Notes under the pieces: generated by a model
The model's database searches: none
The model's input: the letters and a program-made list of their open reading frames with translations, nothing else
Told to the model about the DNA's origin: nothing
Program-made: the position numbers and the translations under genes
Shown here: positions 9,545 through 18,295 of the stretch, piece by piece
Layout of the letters: every line of letters starts with the position of its first letter
Numbering within the stretch: the stretch's first letter is position 1
DNA from: Rhizocola hellebori
GTDB taxonomy: Bacteria; Actinomycetota; Actinomycetes; Mycobacteriales; Micromonosporaceae
Length of the DNA: 64,000 nt
Direction of reading: 5' to 3'
NCBI RefSeq assembly: GCF_016862955.1
Contig: NZ_BONY01000015.1
Coordinates: 1-64,000 of the forward strand

Positions 9545-10099
9545 ATGGCGCATAGGGTTTTCCTCATGCGAAGGAAGATTCTGTGGTGGGGTGTGGCGGC
9601 CGTCTTCATCCTGGGCGCCTTCGGGTTGTACTGGTTCCAGCCGTGGAAGTTGTTCACGTCCAAGACGGTCAACGACGCGGCGCCTGTCGTGATAGCGACA
9701 CAACCGGCATCCTCGTCCGCTCCTGCCCCTTCTGCCGCGCCGGTGGCCACGCTGGTCGGGCAGGGCGCGCTGGTGACCCATGAGCACACCACCTCGGGCA
9801 CCGCACAGCTGGTGCTCCTGCCCGACGGCAAGCTCCAGCTCGTGTTGCGGGATCTGGCCACTTCGGACGGTCCGGATCTGCGAATCTGGCTGACGGATCA
9901 GCCGGTTCTGGAGGGCCGGGCGGGGTGGCATGTCTTCGATGATGGGAAATATGTCGAACTCGGTAGGCTCAAGGGCACCCATGGCACCCAGGTCTACGAC
10001 GTTCCGGCCGACGTCCGGGCGGGTCAGTACTCAAGCGTGACCATCTGGTGCAAACGATTCGCGGTCTCCTTCGGCGCCGCCCCGCTGGCACCCCTCTGA
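9545..10099 (+). CDS. membrane-anchored DM13 domain protein
   Basis: 184 residues from ATG 9545; ATG 9566 (MRRKIL) is an equally good start. One N-terminal membrane helix (about residues 13-31) and an Ala/Ser/Pro linker lead to a DM13 domain (about 68-180) with the family signatures GPDLRIWL and a conserved Cys in TIWCKRFAVSFGAA. DM13 domains are proposed to take part in electron transfer or redox at the cell surface, the conserved cysteine being central; direct evidence is limited. It is divergent from the response regulator and may belong to its regulon. Confidence 0.85.
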   Translation: MAHRVFLMRRKILWWGVAAVFILGAFGLYWFQPWKLFTSKTVNDAAPVVIATQPASSSAPAPSAAPVATLVGQGALVTHEHTTSGTAQLVLLPDGKLQLVLRDLATSDGPDLRIWLTDQPVLEGRAGWHVFDDGKYVELGRLKGTHGTQVYDVPADVRAGQYSSVTIWCKRFAVSFGAAPLAPL

Positions 10100-10114
10100 C
10101 CAGGCAATACGTGG

Positions 10115-10150
10115 GCCGTTGCCGGGGTGCGGCCGCACCCCGGCAACGGC
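10115..10150. terminator. 36-bp perfect palindrome, bidirectional terminator
   Basis: Positions 10115-10150 read the same on both strands, opening GCCGTTGCCGGGG and centred on GGCC. The hairpin would have up to 18 bp per arm. It lies between the ends of the DM13 gene and the convergent subtilase gene, so it can end both transcripts; there is no long T run. Confidence 0.75.
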
Positions 10151-10159
10151 AAGGTGCGT

Positions 10160-11989
10160 TTAGATGTTCAGGGTCCACGAGTCGATGAACCCGGAGTCGC
10201 TGCCGAAGACGTCGTCAACGCGCAGCCGCCAGGTGCCCGCGCCGGCTTCGCCGGACAGGTTCACCGTGTAAGTGGCGTTCACGTTGTCGGCGCTGTCGAA
10301 GAAGTTCCAGTTCTTCAGCAGGTAGAGCGTGCCATCGGGCGCCTGCAGCCGGATGCGCAGATCACCACGGAAGGTGTGCTGGATGTGCACCTCCACCGTG
10401 GAGGTCGCGGAACCGTTGCGGTTGCAAGCAAGAGCGATGTCGCTGAACGCCGTCCCCGGGTCGGGGATGGCGACATCGGTGGCGTTGGTGCCGTTGCACT
10501 GGTTCACCGGGCCACCGGTGGTGGTCAGCGTGAACGTCGTCGACTTCGTTCCGCTGGCGCCCGTGCCGGAGATGGTGATGGCGTGGGTGCCGTCGGGCTT
10601 GGTCGAGGCCACCGCCAGCGTCAGGGTCGACGAGAAGGTGGAAGTACCGGAGGCCGGCGCGAACGAGGCGGTGACGCCCGTGGGCAGGCCGCTCGCGCTC
10701 AGGTTGACGTTCTGGCCCGCACCCAGCGTCGTGGTGACGGTGACCGTTGCGGTGCCGGAACTTCCGGCCACGATCGTGCCGGAGGCCGGCGAGACCGCGA
10801 TCGAGAAGTCGTCGGTCGGCGGTGTCGCTGCCCCGACCTGAAGCAGCAGGTTCGGCGACCCGGTACCCGGACTGGTGATCTTGTTGGGCACGGCGGCCGC
10901 CACCATGGCGTTGCGCACCTGGGCCGGCGTGAAGCTCGTGTTGGCCGACAGGATGAGCGCGGCCGCGCCGGCGGCATGCGGTGTCGCCATTGAGGTTCCG
11001 CTGATCGTCATGGTGGTGGTGTCGTCGCCGACGCCCCATGCCGAGGTGATGTTCACACCGGGTGCGAACAGATCGAGGCAGGTGCCGAAGTTCGAGAAGC
11101 TGGCCCTTGCGTCGTTGATGTCCGAGGCGCCCAGCGTGATCGCTTCCGGAACCCTTGCGGGCGAGAAGTTGCACGCGTTCTGGTTGCTGTTGCCCGCCGC
11201 GATGGCGTAGGTGACGCCGTCGGCGATCGAGGTGCTGACCGCACTGTCGATGGCGGTGTCGACGCCGCCGCCGAGGCTCATGTTGGCCACGGCGAGTTCG
11301 CCGGGGTCGTGGTCGCCGGTGACGAAGTTGATGCCACCGACCACCTGAGCCGTGGTGCCGGAGCCTTGGCAGTTGAGCACCTTGACGGCGACCAGGGACA
11401 CGCCCTTGGCCACGCCGTAGGAGGTACCACCGGTGGTGCCCGCCACGTGCGTGCCGTGGCCATGGCAGTCGGTGTTGTTGGTGTCAACGGCATTGAAGCC
11501 CCAAACCGCACGACCGCCGAAGTCGACGTGCGTGGTGCGGATACCGGTGTCGATGATGTACGCAGTGACGTTCGACGCCGTGTTGGGGTAGGTGTAGCTG
11601 TTGTCCAGCGGCAGGTTCGGCTGATCGATGCGGTCCAGCCCCCATGACGGGGGATTGGGCTGTACGCCCTGGATCGTGTAGATGCCGTTGCGCTGAACGA
11701 AGGAGACCGACGGATCCCCGGCAATCTTCTTGGCGACCGCTTCGCTGGCGTTGAGCTCGAAGCCCTTCAGCGCGGCTCGCCAGGATTGGCCTGGCTTCCC
11801 GCCGAAGCGGGACAGCAGTGACGACTGCGCGGAGTCTGCGTCCACATTGGACTTGAGGACCACCACGTAGCTGTCGGGGACTACCCGATCGGTGCCCACG
11901 CCGAGAATGGAGCCGTCGGCGGCGGAAACGGGGGTTGCGGTGAAGGCGGCGGTGACCGCACCCACCAGCAATGCTGCGAGACGCAACAT
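10160..11989 (-). CDS. secreted subtilisin-like serine protease (S8A)
   Basis: 609 residues. Signal peptide (1-23), inhibitor I9 propeptide (about 38-108), S8 catalytic domain (about 115-390) with Asp147 (IIDTGI), His178 (GHGTHVAG), oxyanion Asn267 (AAGNS) and Ser333 (GTSMATPHAAG), an Ig-like domain (about 395-490), and a C-terminal P/proprotein-convertase domain (about 495-609). The catalytic part resembles aqualysin/proteinase K. It is made as a secreted zymogen that removes its own propeptide. The perfect inverted repeat at 12009-12032, 20 bp before the start, may control expression. Confidence 0.95.
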   Translation of the reverse strand: MLRLAALLVGAVTAAFTATPVSAADGSILGVGTDRVVPDSYVVVLKSNVDADSAQSSLLSRFGGKPGQSWRAALKGFELNASEAVAKKIAGDPSVSFVQRNGIYTIQGVQPNPPSWGLDRIDQPNLPLDNSYTYPNTASNVTAYIIDTGIRTTHVDFGGRAVWGFNAVDTNNTDCHGHGTHVAGTTGGTSYGVAKGVSLVAVKVLNCQGSGTTAQVVGGINFVTGDHDPGELAVANMSLGGGVDTAIDSAVSTSIADGVTYAIAAGNSNQNACNFSPARVPEAITLGASDINDARASFSNFGTCLDLFAPGVNITSAWGVGDDTTTMTISGTSMATPHAAGAAALILSANTSFTPAQVRNAMVAAAVPNKITSPGTGSPNLLLQVGAATPPTDDFSIAVSPASGTIVAGSSGTATVTVTTTLGAGQNVNLSASGLPTGVTASFAPASGTSTFSSTLTLAVASTKPDGTHAITISGTGASGTKSTTFTLTTTGGPVNQCNGTNATDVAIPDPGTAFSDIALACNRNGSATSTVEVHIQHTFRGDLRIRLQAPDGTLYLLKNWNFFDSADNVNATYTVNLSGEAGAGTWRLRVDDVFGSDSGFIDSWTLNI

Positions 11990-12008
11990 GTGCCTCTCCT
12001 CTCCAAGA

Positions 12009-12032
12009 ATCGATGTAACGCCCTACATCGAT
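12009..12032. promoter_or_regulatory. perfect inverted repeat upstream of the protease gene
   Basis: ATCGATGTA (12009-12017) and TACATCGAT (12024-12032) flank a 6-bp spacer. The site lies 20 bp upstream of the minus-strand protease start, where a bound regulator could block transcription or a hairpin could affect translation. The rest of the 351-bp gap (11990-12340) holds the nrdA leader and the NrdR box; nothing else was recognised there. Confidence 0.5.
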
Positions 12033-12215
12033 ATGTTGGGAAGGATAGGTGAGTCGATGAATGGTGGATAGGGGTAAAGAATCCGAACGCCTGTGCTAAC
12101 GTGTGATCACTCCTGCATCGGCCCAGCGTTCGTGTATTGACGGTCCATTTTGAGTCTCATCGACAGGGGCTCACGCGACACGCCCGGACGATATGGGGTC
12201 GCTTTTGGTCGGACG

Positions 12216-12231
12216 CCACTAGATGTAGTGT
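12216..12231. promoter_or_regulatory. NrdR box upstream of nrdA
   Basis: CCACTAGATGTAGTGT agrees with the NrdR consensus acaCwAtATaTwGtgt at the key C4, A6, A8, T9, T11, G13, T14, G15 and T16. NrdR boxes act in pairs about three helical turns apart; a degenerate partner (core ATAT at 12191-12194) lies 32 bp upstream. NrdR, encoded elsewhere, would repress ribonucleotide reductase when dATP is plentiful. TTGACG at 12137-12142 could be a -35 element, but no matching -10 was seen. Confidence 0.6.
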
Positions 12232-12340
12232 TTGGCGGAGCGGGGTAGGCCGCGCGGGAAGGTCCACGGTAGACACAGCGCTGGGAGCAGCGCCGCTTTG
12301 CCGTGCCCATTCCGCCCTAAATCTCCAGGGGGAGCGCACG

Positions 12341-14662
12341 TTGACCAGCACGATTTCAGCACCATCCTTCGCCGACGCCATCGCCCAGGCCGCGCGGGAC
12401 CTCCCGCATACCGACCCTGAGGCGATTGCCGGTCCCGTTCTGGCCGGAATATGGCCGGGGGCCACCGAAGCAGAGCTGCGCATGCGGGCCATCGAGACCG
12501 CTGCCGCGCTGGTGGCCGAGGAGCCGTCCTACAGCCGCCTCGCGGCGCGGTTGCTCGCGGTCCACGTCGCGCAGGAGGCGGCCACTCAGGGCGTAATGTC
12601 CTTTCCGGACGCCGTCCGGGCCGGGCATGACCTGGGGCTGCTCGCCGACGACCTGGCGAAGTTCGTTGCTGTCAATGAGGGTGAGCTGGCCGCGCTCATC
12701 GACGACACCGCCGACGAGCGGTTCGAATACTTCGGGTTGCGCACGGTTTATGACAGGTACCTGTTGCGTCATCCCACCACGCGCAAGGTGCTGGAGACCC
12801 CGCAGCATTTCCTGCTGCGGGTCGCCTGCGGGCTGATGGGCGAAGTGGGCAGCGCGGGCACGGCCGGCGCCACCCTGCCCGGCAATCTCGACGATGTCGC
12901 CCAGCTCTACCGGATCCTGAGCCGCCTGGCCTACCTGCCGAGCTCGCCGACCCTGTTCAATGCGGGCGCGCGGCGGCCGCAGCTGTCGAGCTGCTTCCTG
13001 CTTGACTCGCCCCGCGACGAGCTCGACTCGGTCTATGAGCGCTATGCCCAGATCGCCCGCCTTTCCAAGTACGCGGGCGGCATCGGGGTGTCGTGGTCGC
13101 GCATCCGTTCCCGTGGCTCGCTCATCCGCGGCACGAACGGGCTTTCCAACGGGATCGTGCCGTGGCTGCGCACCCTTGACGCGAGCGTCGCGGCGGTCAA
13201 CCAGGGCGGCCGCCGCAAGGGCGCGGCCTGTGTCTACCTGGAGACCTGGCACGCCGACATCGACGAGTTCCTCCAGCTGCGCGACTCCACTGGCGACGAG
13301 TCGCGCCGCACCCACAACCTTCACTTGGCCAACTGGGTGCCTGACGAGTTCATGCGGCGGGTCGAGGCCGACACGACGTGGTCGCTTTTCGACCCCAAGG
13401 ACGTCCCGGAGCTGGTCGACCTGTGGGGGCCGGCGTTCGACGTGGCCTACCGGGGCGCCGAAGCCGCGCAAAAGGCGACAAAGACCGTGATGGCGCGCGA
13501 GCTTTACGGACGCATGATGCGCACGCTGGCCCAGACCGGCAACGGCTGGATGACCTTCAAGGACGCGGCCAACCGCACCTGCAACCAGACCGCGCGGCCC
13601 GGCAACACCGTTCATCTGTCCAATCTGTGCACGGAAATCCTCGAGGTCACCAGCGACGGGGAGACTGCGGTCTGCAACCTCGGCTCGGTCAACCTGGCGG
13701 CCCACCTGAACGCCGACGGCGTCGACTGGGCGGGCCTTCGCGACACGGTGCGGGTCGCGGTGAGGGTCCTCGACCGCACCATCGACCTGTCCTACTATCC
13801 GACCGGCGAGGCGTCGGGCGCCAACAACAGGTGGCGTCCGATCGGCTTGGGCGTGATGGGCCTTGCCGACGTCTTCTTCGCGCTCAAGCTCGACTTCGAC
13901 TCGCCTGAGGCGCTCGCGCTGTCCACCCGGATAGCCGAGGAGATCGCGTTGTCCGCCTATGACGCGTCGGCCGACCTGGCCGCGACGCTCGGGGTTCATC
14001 CGTCCTATGCGGACACTCGCGCGGCGCAGGGCATCCTGCACCTCGACCACTGGGCCTCCGCGCAGCCGGTAAGGCCGGATGCCTGGGCCGCCCTGCGGGA
14101 GAAGGTTTCCCGCACCGGCCTGCGCAACTCGCTGCTCATCGCGATCGCCCCGACCGCCACCATCGCTTCCATCGCCGGCTGCGCGGAATGCATCGAGCCG
14201 CCCGTGGCCAACGTGTTCAAACGCGAGACCCTTTCCGGTGAGTTCCTTCAGGTCAACCGATATCTGGTGGAGGAGCTCAAGACCCGGGGCCTGTGGACGG
14301 CGGCGCTTCGCGAGCGCATCGTGCGCGCCGAGGGCTCCATCGCGGAGATCGCCGAGATCCCGGCCGAGCTTCGCTCGCGTTTCCGGACAGCTTGGGAGTT
14401 GCCGCAGCGCGCTCTGATCGACCTCGCCGCCGCTCGGGCCCCTTATATCGATCAGTCTCAGTCGCTGAATCTCTTCATGGCGTCTCCCGAGATCGGAAAG
14501 CTCTCCTCCATGTACGCCTACGCGTGGCGCAAGGGGCTCAAGACGACCTATTACCTGCGCTCCCGCCCGGCCACCGCGATCGCCAAGACGGTGGCCGCGG
14601 CGCCGACATCCTTGATCAAGCTGGATGTGGAGAACCCCGAGGTTTGCGAGGCGTGCCAATGA
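12341..14662 (+). CDS. nrdA: ribonucleoside-diphosphate reductase alpha subunit
   Basis: 773 residues. Catalytic large subunit that reduces ribonucleotides to deoxyribonucleotides. Visible active-site residues: redox pair Cys218 (LSSC) and Cys445 (AVCNLGS), thiyl-radical Cys430 with Asn428 and Glu432 (NLCTE), and the C-terminal thioredoxin-exchange pair Cys769/Cys772 (CEAC). No typical ATP-cone motif is evident at the N-terminus, so overall dATP inhibition may be weak or absent. TTG 12341 is chosen because AGGGGGAG (12327-12334) sits 6 nt upstream and the protein then starts just before the conserved region. The stop overlaps the nrdB start (ATGA). Confidence 0.95.
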   Translation: MTSTISAPSFADAIAQAARDLPHTDPEAIAGPVLAGIWPGATEAELRMRAIETAAALVAEEPSYSRLAARLLAVHVAQEAATQGVMSFPDAVRAGHDLGLLADDLAKFVAVNEGELAALIDDTADERFEYFGLRTVYDRYLLRHPTTRKVLETPQHFLLRVACGLMGEVGSAGTAGATLPGNLDDVAQLYRILSRLAYLPSSPTLFNAGARRPQLSSCFLLDSPRDELDSVYERYAQIARLSKYAGGIGVSWSRIRSRGSLIRGTNGLSNGIVPWLRTLDASVAAVNQGGRRKGAACVYLETWHADIDEFLQLRDSTGDESRRTHNLHLANWVPDEFMRRVEADTTWSLFDPKDVPELVDLWGPAFDVAYRGAEAAQKATKTVMARELYGRMMRTLAQTGNGWMTFKDAANRTCNQTARPGNTVHLSNLCTEILEVTSDGETAVCNLGSVNLAAHLNADGVDWAGLRDTVRVAVRVLDRTIDLSYYPTGEASGANNRWRPIGLGVMGLADVFFALKLDFDSPEALALSTRIAEEIALSAYDASADLAATLGVHPSYADTRAAQGILHLDHWASAQPVRPDAWAALREKVSRTGLRNSLLIAIAPTATIASIAGCAECIEPPVANVFKRETLSGEFLQVNRYLVEELKTRGLWTAALRERIVRAEGSIAEIAEIPAELRSRFRTAWELPQRALIDLAAARAPYIDQSQSLNLFMASPEIGKLSSMYAYAWRKGLKTTYYLRSRPATAIAKTVAAAPTSLIKLDVENPEVCEACQ

Positions 14663-15660
14663 AAATGCTCCTCGACCCGGGTTTGGATCTGACCCTGCGC
14701 CCGATGCGCTACCCGGACTTCTACGAGCGCTACCGCGCCGCGATCCGCAACACCTGGACGGTCGAAGAGGTGGACCTGGGCAACGACCTGCCCGATCTGG
14801 CCACCCTGTCGGCCGGCGAGCGCCATCTGGTGAACCGGCTGGTGGCCTTCTTCGCCACCGGCGACACCATCGTCGCCAACAACCTGGTGCTCAACCTCTA
14901 CCGGCACATCAACTCCCCGGAGGCGCGGCTCTATCTGAGCCGCCAGCTTTTCGAGGAGGCGGTGCACGTCCAGTTTTACCTGACCCTGCTGGACACCTAT
15001 CTGCCCGACGATGCGAGCCGGGCCGAGGCCTTCGCCGCGGTCGAGAACATCCCGTCGATCGCGCGCAAGGCGCAGTTCTGCTTCCGCTGGATCGACTCGG
15101 TCTTCGAAATGACCGCTCTGTCCGATGTAGAGGATCGTCGCCGGTTCCTGCTCAACCTGATCTGCTTCGCCGCGTGCATTGAGGGGCTCTTCTTCTATGG
15201 AGCCTTTGCCTATGTGTACTGGCTGCGCTCGCGCGGTCTGCTGGACGGCCTCGCCACGGGCACCAACTGGGTGTTCCGCGACGAGTCGATGCATATGGAA
15301 TTCGCCTTCGCCGTCGTGGACATCGTGCGCGCGGAGGAGCCGTCGCTGTTCGATGAGCAGATGGGCAAGGCGGTGACCGTGATGCTGGAAGAGGCGGTGG
15401 AGGCGGAGCTGGCCTTCGCCGAGGACCTGTGCGGTGCCGGGCTGCCCGGCATGACCACCGCCGACATGCGGGAATATCTGCAATACGTGGCAGATCAGCG
15501 CCTGGCGCGGCTGGGGCTGCCCGCTCACTACGGCTCTCGCAACCCGTTCCCGTTCATGGCGTTGCAGGACGTTCAGGAGCTGGCCAACTTCTTCGAACGC
15601 CGGGTCACCGCCTACCAGGTCGCGGTCGGCGGCAGCGTCTCGCTCGACGAGGACTTCTAG
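14659..15660 (+). CDS. nrdB: ribonucleoside-diphosphate reductase beta subunit
   Basis: 333 residues. Ferritin-like radical-generating subunit that pairs with the alpha subunit just upstream. Metal ligands Asp69, Glu100 and His103 and the radical Tyr107 keep the exact spacing of E. coli Asp84/Glu115/His118/Tyr122; DESMHMEFA supplies the last ligands. Keeping the tyrosine places it in the Tyr-radical (Ia/Ib) type rather than Ic. The C-terminal tail (VSLDEDF) is the acidic peptide that docks onto the alpha subunit. ATG 14659 overlaps the nrdA stop. Its TAG abuts the stop of the convergent HD gene. Confidence 0.95.
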   Translation: MKMLLDPGLDLTLRPMRYPDFYERYRAAIRNTWTVEEVDLGNDLPDLATLSAGERHLVNRLVAFFATGDTIVANNLVLNLYRHINSPEARLYLSRQLFEEAVHVQFYLTLLDTYLPDDASRAEAFAAVENIPSIARKAQFCFRWIDSVFEMTALSDVEDRRRFLLNLICFAACIEGLFFYGAFAYVYWLRSRGLLDGLATGTNWVFRDESMHMEFAFAVVDIVRAEEPSLFDEQMGKAVTVMLEEAVEAELAFAEDLCGAGLPGMTTADMREYLQYVADQRLARLGLPAHYGSRNPFPFMALQDVQELANFFERRVTAYQVAVGGSVSLDEDF

Positions 15661-16380
15661 CTAGTTTCCTAAGATCGCCTTGAACCGCTCTTCGGCGAGG
15701 TCAAACTGCTCGCGTATGTGCTGTTTGGCCTCGTCGTCGAGCGGGGTGTCCGATCTGGACAGCAGGTCGCGCAGGATCGGCACCAGCGGCGCGTACTTGG
15801 TGGCGGCCTTCACCAGCTTCGGTCCGGTGGTGTGAATGATGCCCACCCCGTTGTCGGTGAAGTCCGAGATCTTGATCACTCTGGCCCACGGCTCGAACTC
15901 GAGCGCCTCAGCGACATGGTTGCGATACTGCTCGTTGCGGTCGCGGTGCGGGTCATAGTCGGGGTTGGTCACCGCGTCGACCAGCCGGGCCACCCGATGC
16001 CCGTAGCGCTGGGCCAGGGTCAGCAGCGCCTCTGTCGTGGGTGGAGGGTCGTCGGTCTCCGGACGCCCGGTGATGCGCCACGGCTGGTCCTCGACCGCGT
16101 CGTGCAGCAGGGCGGCCGTGAGCACCTCGACATCGGTGATGCGGTAATAGCAAAGAATCCGCAGGGTGACCCGCAGCAGATGGTTGAGATAGGGCTCACG
16201 CACCCGGCGCTGGCCCTCGTGCAGGACGCGGACATAGTCCAGCACCGCGCTCAGCTGCTCCCGATCGGGCTCCGGCAGCTCCTTGATTTCCAATGCGAAC
16301 CGGTCACGCAGGCCCTCTTCGCCATAGACTTCGGTTATCGCGTGCAAGGGCATCGTGCGCAGGTACCCCGGTCCCGTCAT
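15661..16380 (-). CDS. HD-domain phosphohydrolase, RelA/SpoT-hydrolase-like
   Basis: 239 residues from ATG 16380 (ATG 16353 is possible). The HD metal-binding signature is complete: His67 (YLNHLLR), His93-Asp94 (LLHDAVED) and the later Asp in KISDFTDN, corresponding to the KLADRLHN motif of SpoT hydrolases. The synthetase and TGS/ACT domains of full-length RelA/SpoT are absent. It may be a small alarmone or nucleotide pyrophosphohydrolase. Its position next to nrdAB and a dTMP-kinase-like gene fits nucleotide metabolism, but the substrate is not known. Confidence 0.8.
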   Translation of the reverse strand: MTGPGYLRTMPLHAITEVYGEEGLRDRFALEIKELPEPDREQLSAVLDYVRVLHEGQRRVREPYLNHLLRVTLRILCYYRITDVEVLTAALLHDAVEDQPWRITGRPETDDPPPTTEALLTLAQRYGHRVARLVDAVTNPDYDPHRDRNEQYRNHVAEALEFEPWARVIKISDFTDNGVGIIHTTGPKLVKAATKYAPLVPILRDLLSRSDTPLDDEAKQHIREQFDLAEERFKAILGN

Positions 16381-16501
16381 GGCAATCTTTATAGCCCATA
16401 GACGCCATGGAGCTCTCCCTTGGCGGTTCCGCGGTGTTGGCGGACCGCCGGGTGAGGTCCTTGGCGGCGACCAGTTTGATGCGGCGGGATAGTTTGCTGA
16501 G

Positions 16502-17119
16502 GTGGCTGGCAAACCGATGAGGGTGATCGCGCTTGTCGGGATAGACGGCTCCGGCAAGACCACACAGGCGGTGCGCCTGACCGAGGCGCTGCGCGCTTCC
16601 GGGCATCGGGTCCGTTACGGGCCCAACCCCGGTGGGCGGCGCTGGCTGGCGCGCGCGTCGCGGCGGCTCGCCGGCACCGACCCGGTTCGCCTGCTCGGCC
16701 GGCGTGGGCTGCTTGCGGTCGAGTCGACGCTGCGCTGGCTCGCTATCGCTCGCTCCCTGCTGGCCGCCAACCTCACCGGTCGGATATCCGTCATGGACCG
16801 ATACTCGGTCTGTCAGCGGGTGAGCGTTCGGGTGCACGGCGGTGGCCGCCTGTTGTCCCGTCTCGTGCATTTGGCGTACTCGATGTTCCCCGCGCCCGAC
16901 CTCCTCATCCTTTTGGACATCGATCCGCAGGTCGCGTACCAACGTATAGAGCACCGCGGAACTGATCACGAAGAGCTTTCTTACCTGCGTGCGACCGGTG
17001 CGGCCTATCGGGAGCTGGCGGAAAACGCCGTCCACATCGACGGCGGGCTGACCGAGGACGAGGTGGCGCAAGCGGTCTGGAAGCTATTGCTTACGCAAAG
17101 CGACGTCGATACCGGGTAA
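16502..17119 (+). CDS. thymidylate-kinase-like P-loop kinase
   Basis: 205 residues. Walker A GIDGSGKTT (13-21), a DR motif (SVMDRYSV) as in the dTMP kinase family, and an aspartate-rich strand (LLILLDIDP). The lid region is shorter and less basic than in housekeeping Tmk, so another nucleoside monophosphate or a sugar-nucleotide is possible. GTG 16502 or ATG 16517 may be the start. Divergent from the HD gene; the 121-bp gap has three direct TTGGCGG copies (16420, 16437 and 16461). Confidence 0.75.
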   Translation: MAGKPMRVIALVGIDGSGKTTQAVRLTEALRASGHRVRYGPNPGGRRWLARASRRLAGTDPVRLLGRRGLLAVESTLRWLAIARSLLAANLTGRISVMDRYSVCQRVSVRVHGGGRLLSRLVHLAYSMFPAPDLLILLDIDPQVAYQRIEHRGTDHEELSYLRATGAAYRELAENAVHIDGGLTEDEVAQAVWKLLLTQSDVDTG

Positions 17120-17128
17120 AGTCTCGTC

Positions 17129-18043
17129 GTGGCAAGGATGGCGCGGGTTTCTGCTGGAGCCGACGAAGGACCTGCCGGTCTCATCGTTCAGATCAACGGG
17201 CTGCTGCCGGCATTGTCGCCGGCTGAGCAGCGTGTGGCCCGGATTGTGCTGGCAGATCCGGCGGACGCGGCGCGCCGCACCATCACCGATCTTGCTGCTG
17301 CCGCCCAGACTTCAGAGGCCAGCGTGGTCCGGTTCTGCCGGTCGATCGGGTTGACCGGCTATCCGCAGCTGCGCATCAGGCTCGCCGAGGAGGCCGCTCG
17401 CCGAGTGGAGCCGGTCGATGCGCGGGTGGCGGGAGGGGCGATCCATCCCGGGGCCGACCTTTCTCAGATCATCGCGACGGTGGCCTTCAACGACGCGCGT
17501 GCGGTCGAGGAGACCGCTCAGCAGCTCGACCCCGTCGTCTGCGAGCAGATCGTCCACGTGATGCTCAAAGCCACTCGCATCGAGGTCTTCGGCGCCGGGG
17601 CGAGTGGCTTCGTAGCCGCCGACTTCCAGGCCAAGCTGCACAGACTCGGCCGGGTCGCCTACTACTGGCCCGATGTGCACGGCGCGCTCGCCTCGGCGGC
17701 CATGCTCGGCGTGGGCGACGTGGCCTTCGGCATCTCCCACACCGGCACCACCTGGGACACCATCGAGATGCTCACCCGGGCGCGCCAGGCCGGGGCCACC
17801 ACCGTCGCGTTGACCAACTTCCCGCGTTCGACGATCAGCGAGGCCGCCGACTTCGTGGTAACTACCGCGGCCCGGGAGACCACCTACCGGTCCGGAGCGC
17901 TCGCCAGCCGGCTCGCTCAGCTGACCGTTCTGGATTGCATTTTCGTCGCGCTGGCCGCCCGCACCCGCGGCAAGGCCGGGCGGGCGCTCGCCGCGAACGA
18001 CGGATCCCACGGAAGGGTGGCTTCCGCGAAAAGGAAGTCATAG
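17129..18043 (+). CDS. MurR/RpiR-family transcriptional regulator
   Basis: 304 residues. An N-terminal HTH_6 domain (about 20-95; TSEASVVRFCRSIGLTGYPQLR is the recognition segment) is joined to a SIS sugar-phosphate-binding domain (about 130-265; FGAGASGFVAADF and ISHTGTTWDTIEML). Such regulators sense phosphorylated sugars such as MurNAc-6-P or GlcN-6-P. Starts at GTG 17129, 10 nt after the kinase gene, so probably co-transcribed. No sugar-catabolic gene lies next to it, leaving its target open. Confidence 0.9.
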   Translation: MARMARVSAGADEGPAGLIVQINGLLPALSPAEQRVARIVLADPADAARRTITDLAAAAQTSEASVVRFCRSIGLTGYPQLRIRLAEEAARRVEPVDARVAGGAIHPGADLSQIIATVAFNDARAVEETAQQLDPVVCEQIVHVMLKATRIEVFGAGASGFVAADFQAKLHRLGRVAYYWPDVHGALASAAMLGVGDVAFGISHTGTTWDTIEMLTRARQAGATTVALTNFPRSTISEAADFVVTTAARETTYRSGALASRLAQLTVLDCIFVALAARTRGKAGRALAANDGSHGRVASAKRKS

Positions 18044-18070
18044 CGGGTTTCCGACTCTGTCGCCACTGAT

Positions 18071-18109
18071 AGCGATGCAGCTCACACGGCCATCGTGACC
18101 TGCATCGCT
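18071..18109 (+). terminator. hairpin after the RpiR gene
   Basis: AGCGATGCAG (18071-18080) and CTGCATCGCT (18100-18109) are perfect 10-bp arms around a 19-nt loop, 27 bp after the regulator stop and ahead of the sigma factor leader. No T tract follows, so it may be a processing or attenuation hairpin instead. The rest of the 252-bp gap (18044-18295) presumably carries the sigma gene promoter. Confidence 0.5.
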
Positions 18110-18295
18110 GTGATCACTAGGCGCTTACTGGTGTCATAAAACGGGCATCTTAAGGGCCTTGTCATTCCCATATCAGGAAGTTCACAGCTCTTCGTGACAC
18201 TTTCAGGGGCAACGCGGAATCATCTCCAAGCGTCATCTGTTGTGCAGGTGTCAGCACCGCAGGCCCCTGCGGCGATTACGGGGGAGGACCCGAAC

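Noticed and set aside
11990-12340. Cobalamin riboswitch before nrdA
   Set aside because: GCCACT occurs, but it belongs to the NrdR box; no B12-box context or multi-stem structure is visible.
12356-14659. Long open frame opposite nrdA (minus strand)
   Set aside because: It mirrors the codon structure of nrdA, has no recognisable domains and is the expected shadow in high-G+C coding DNA.
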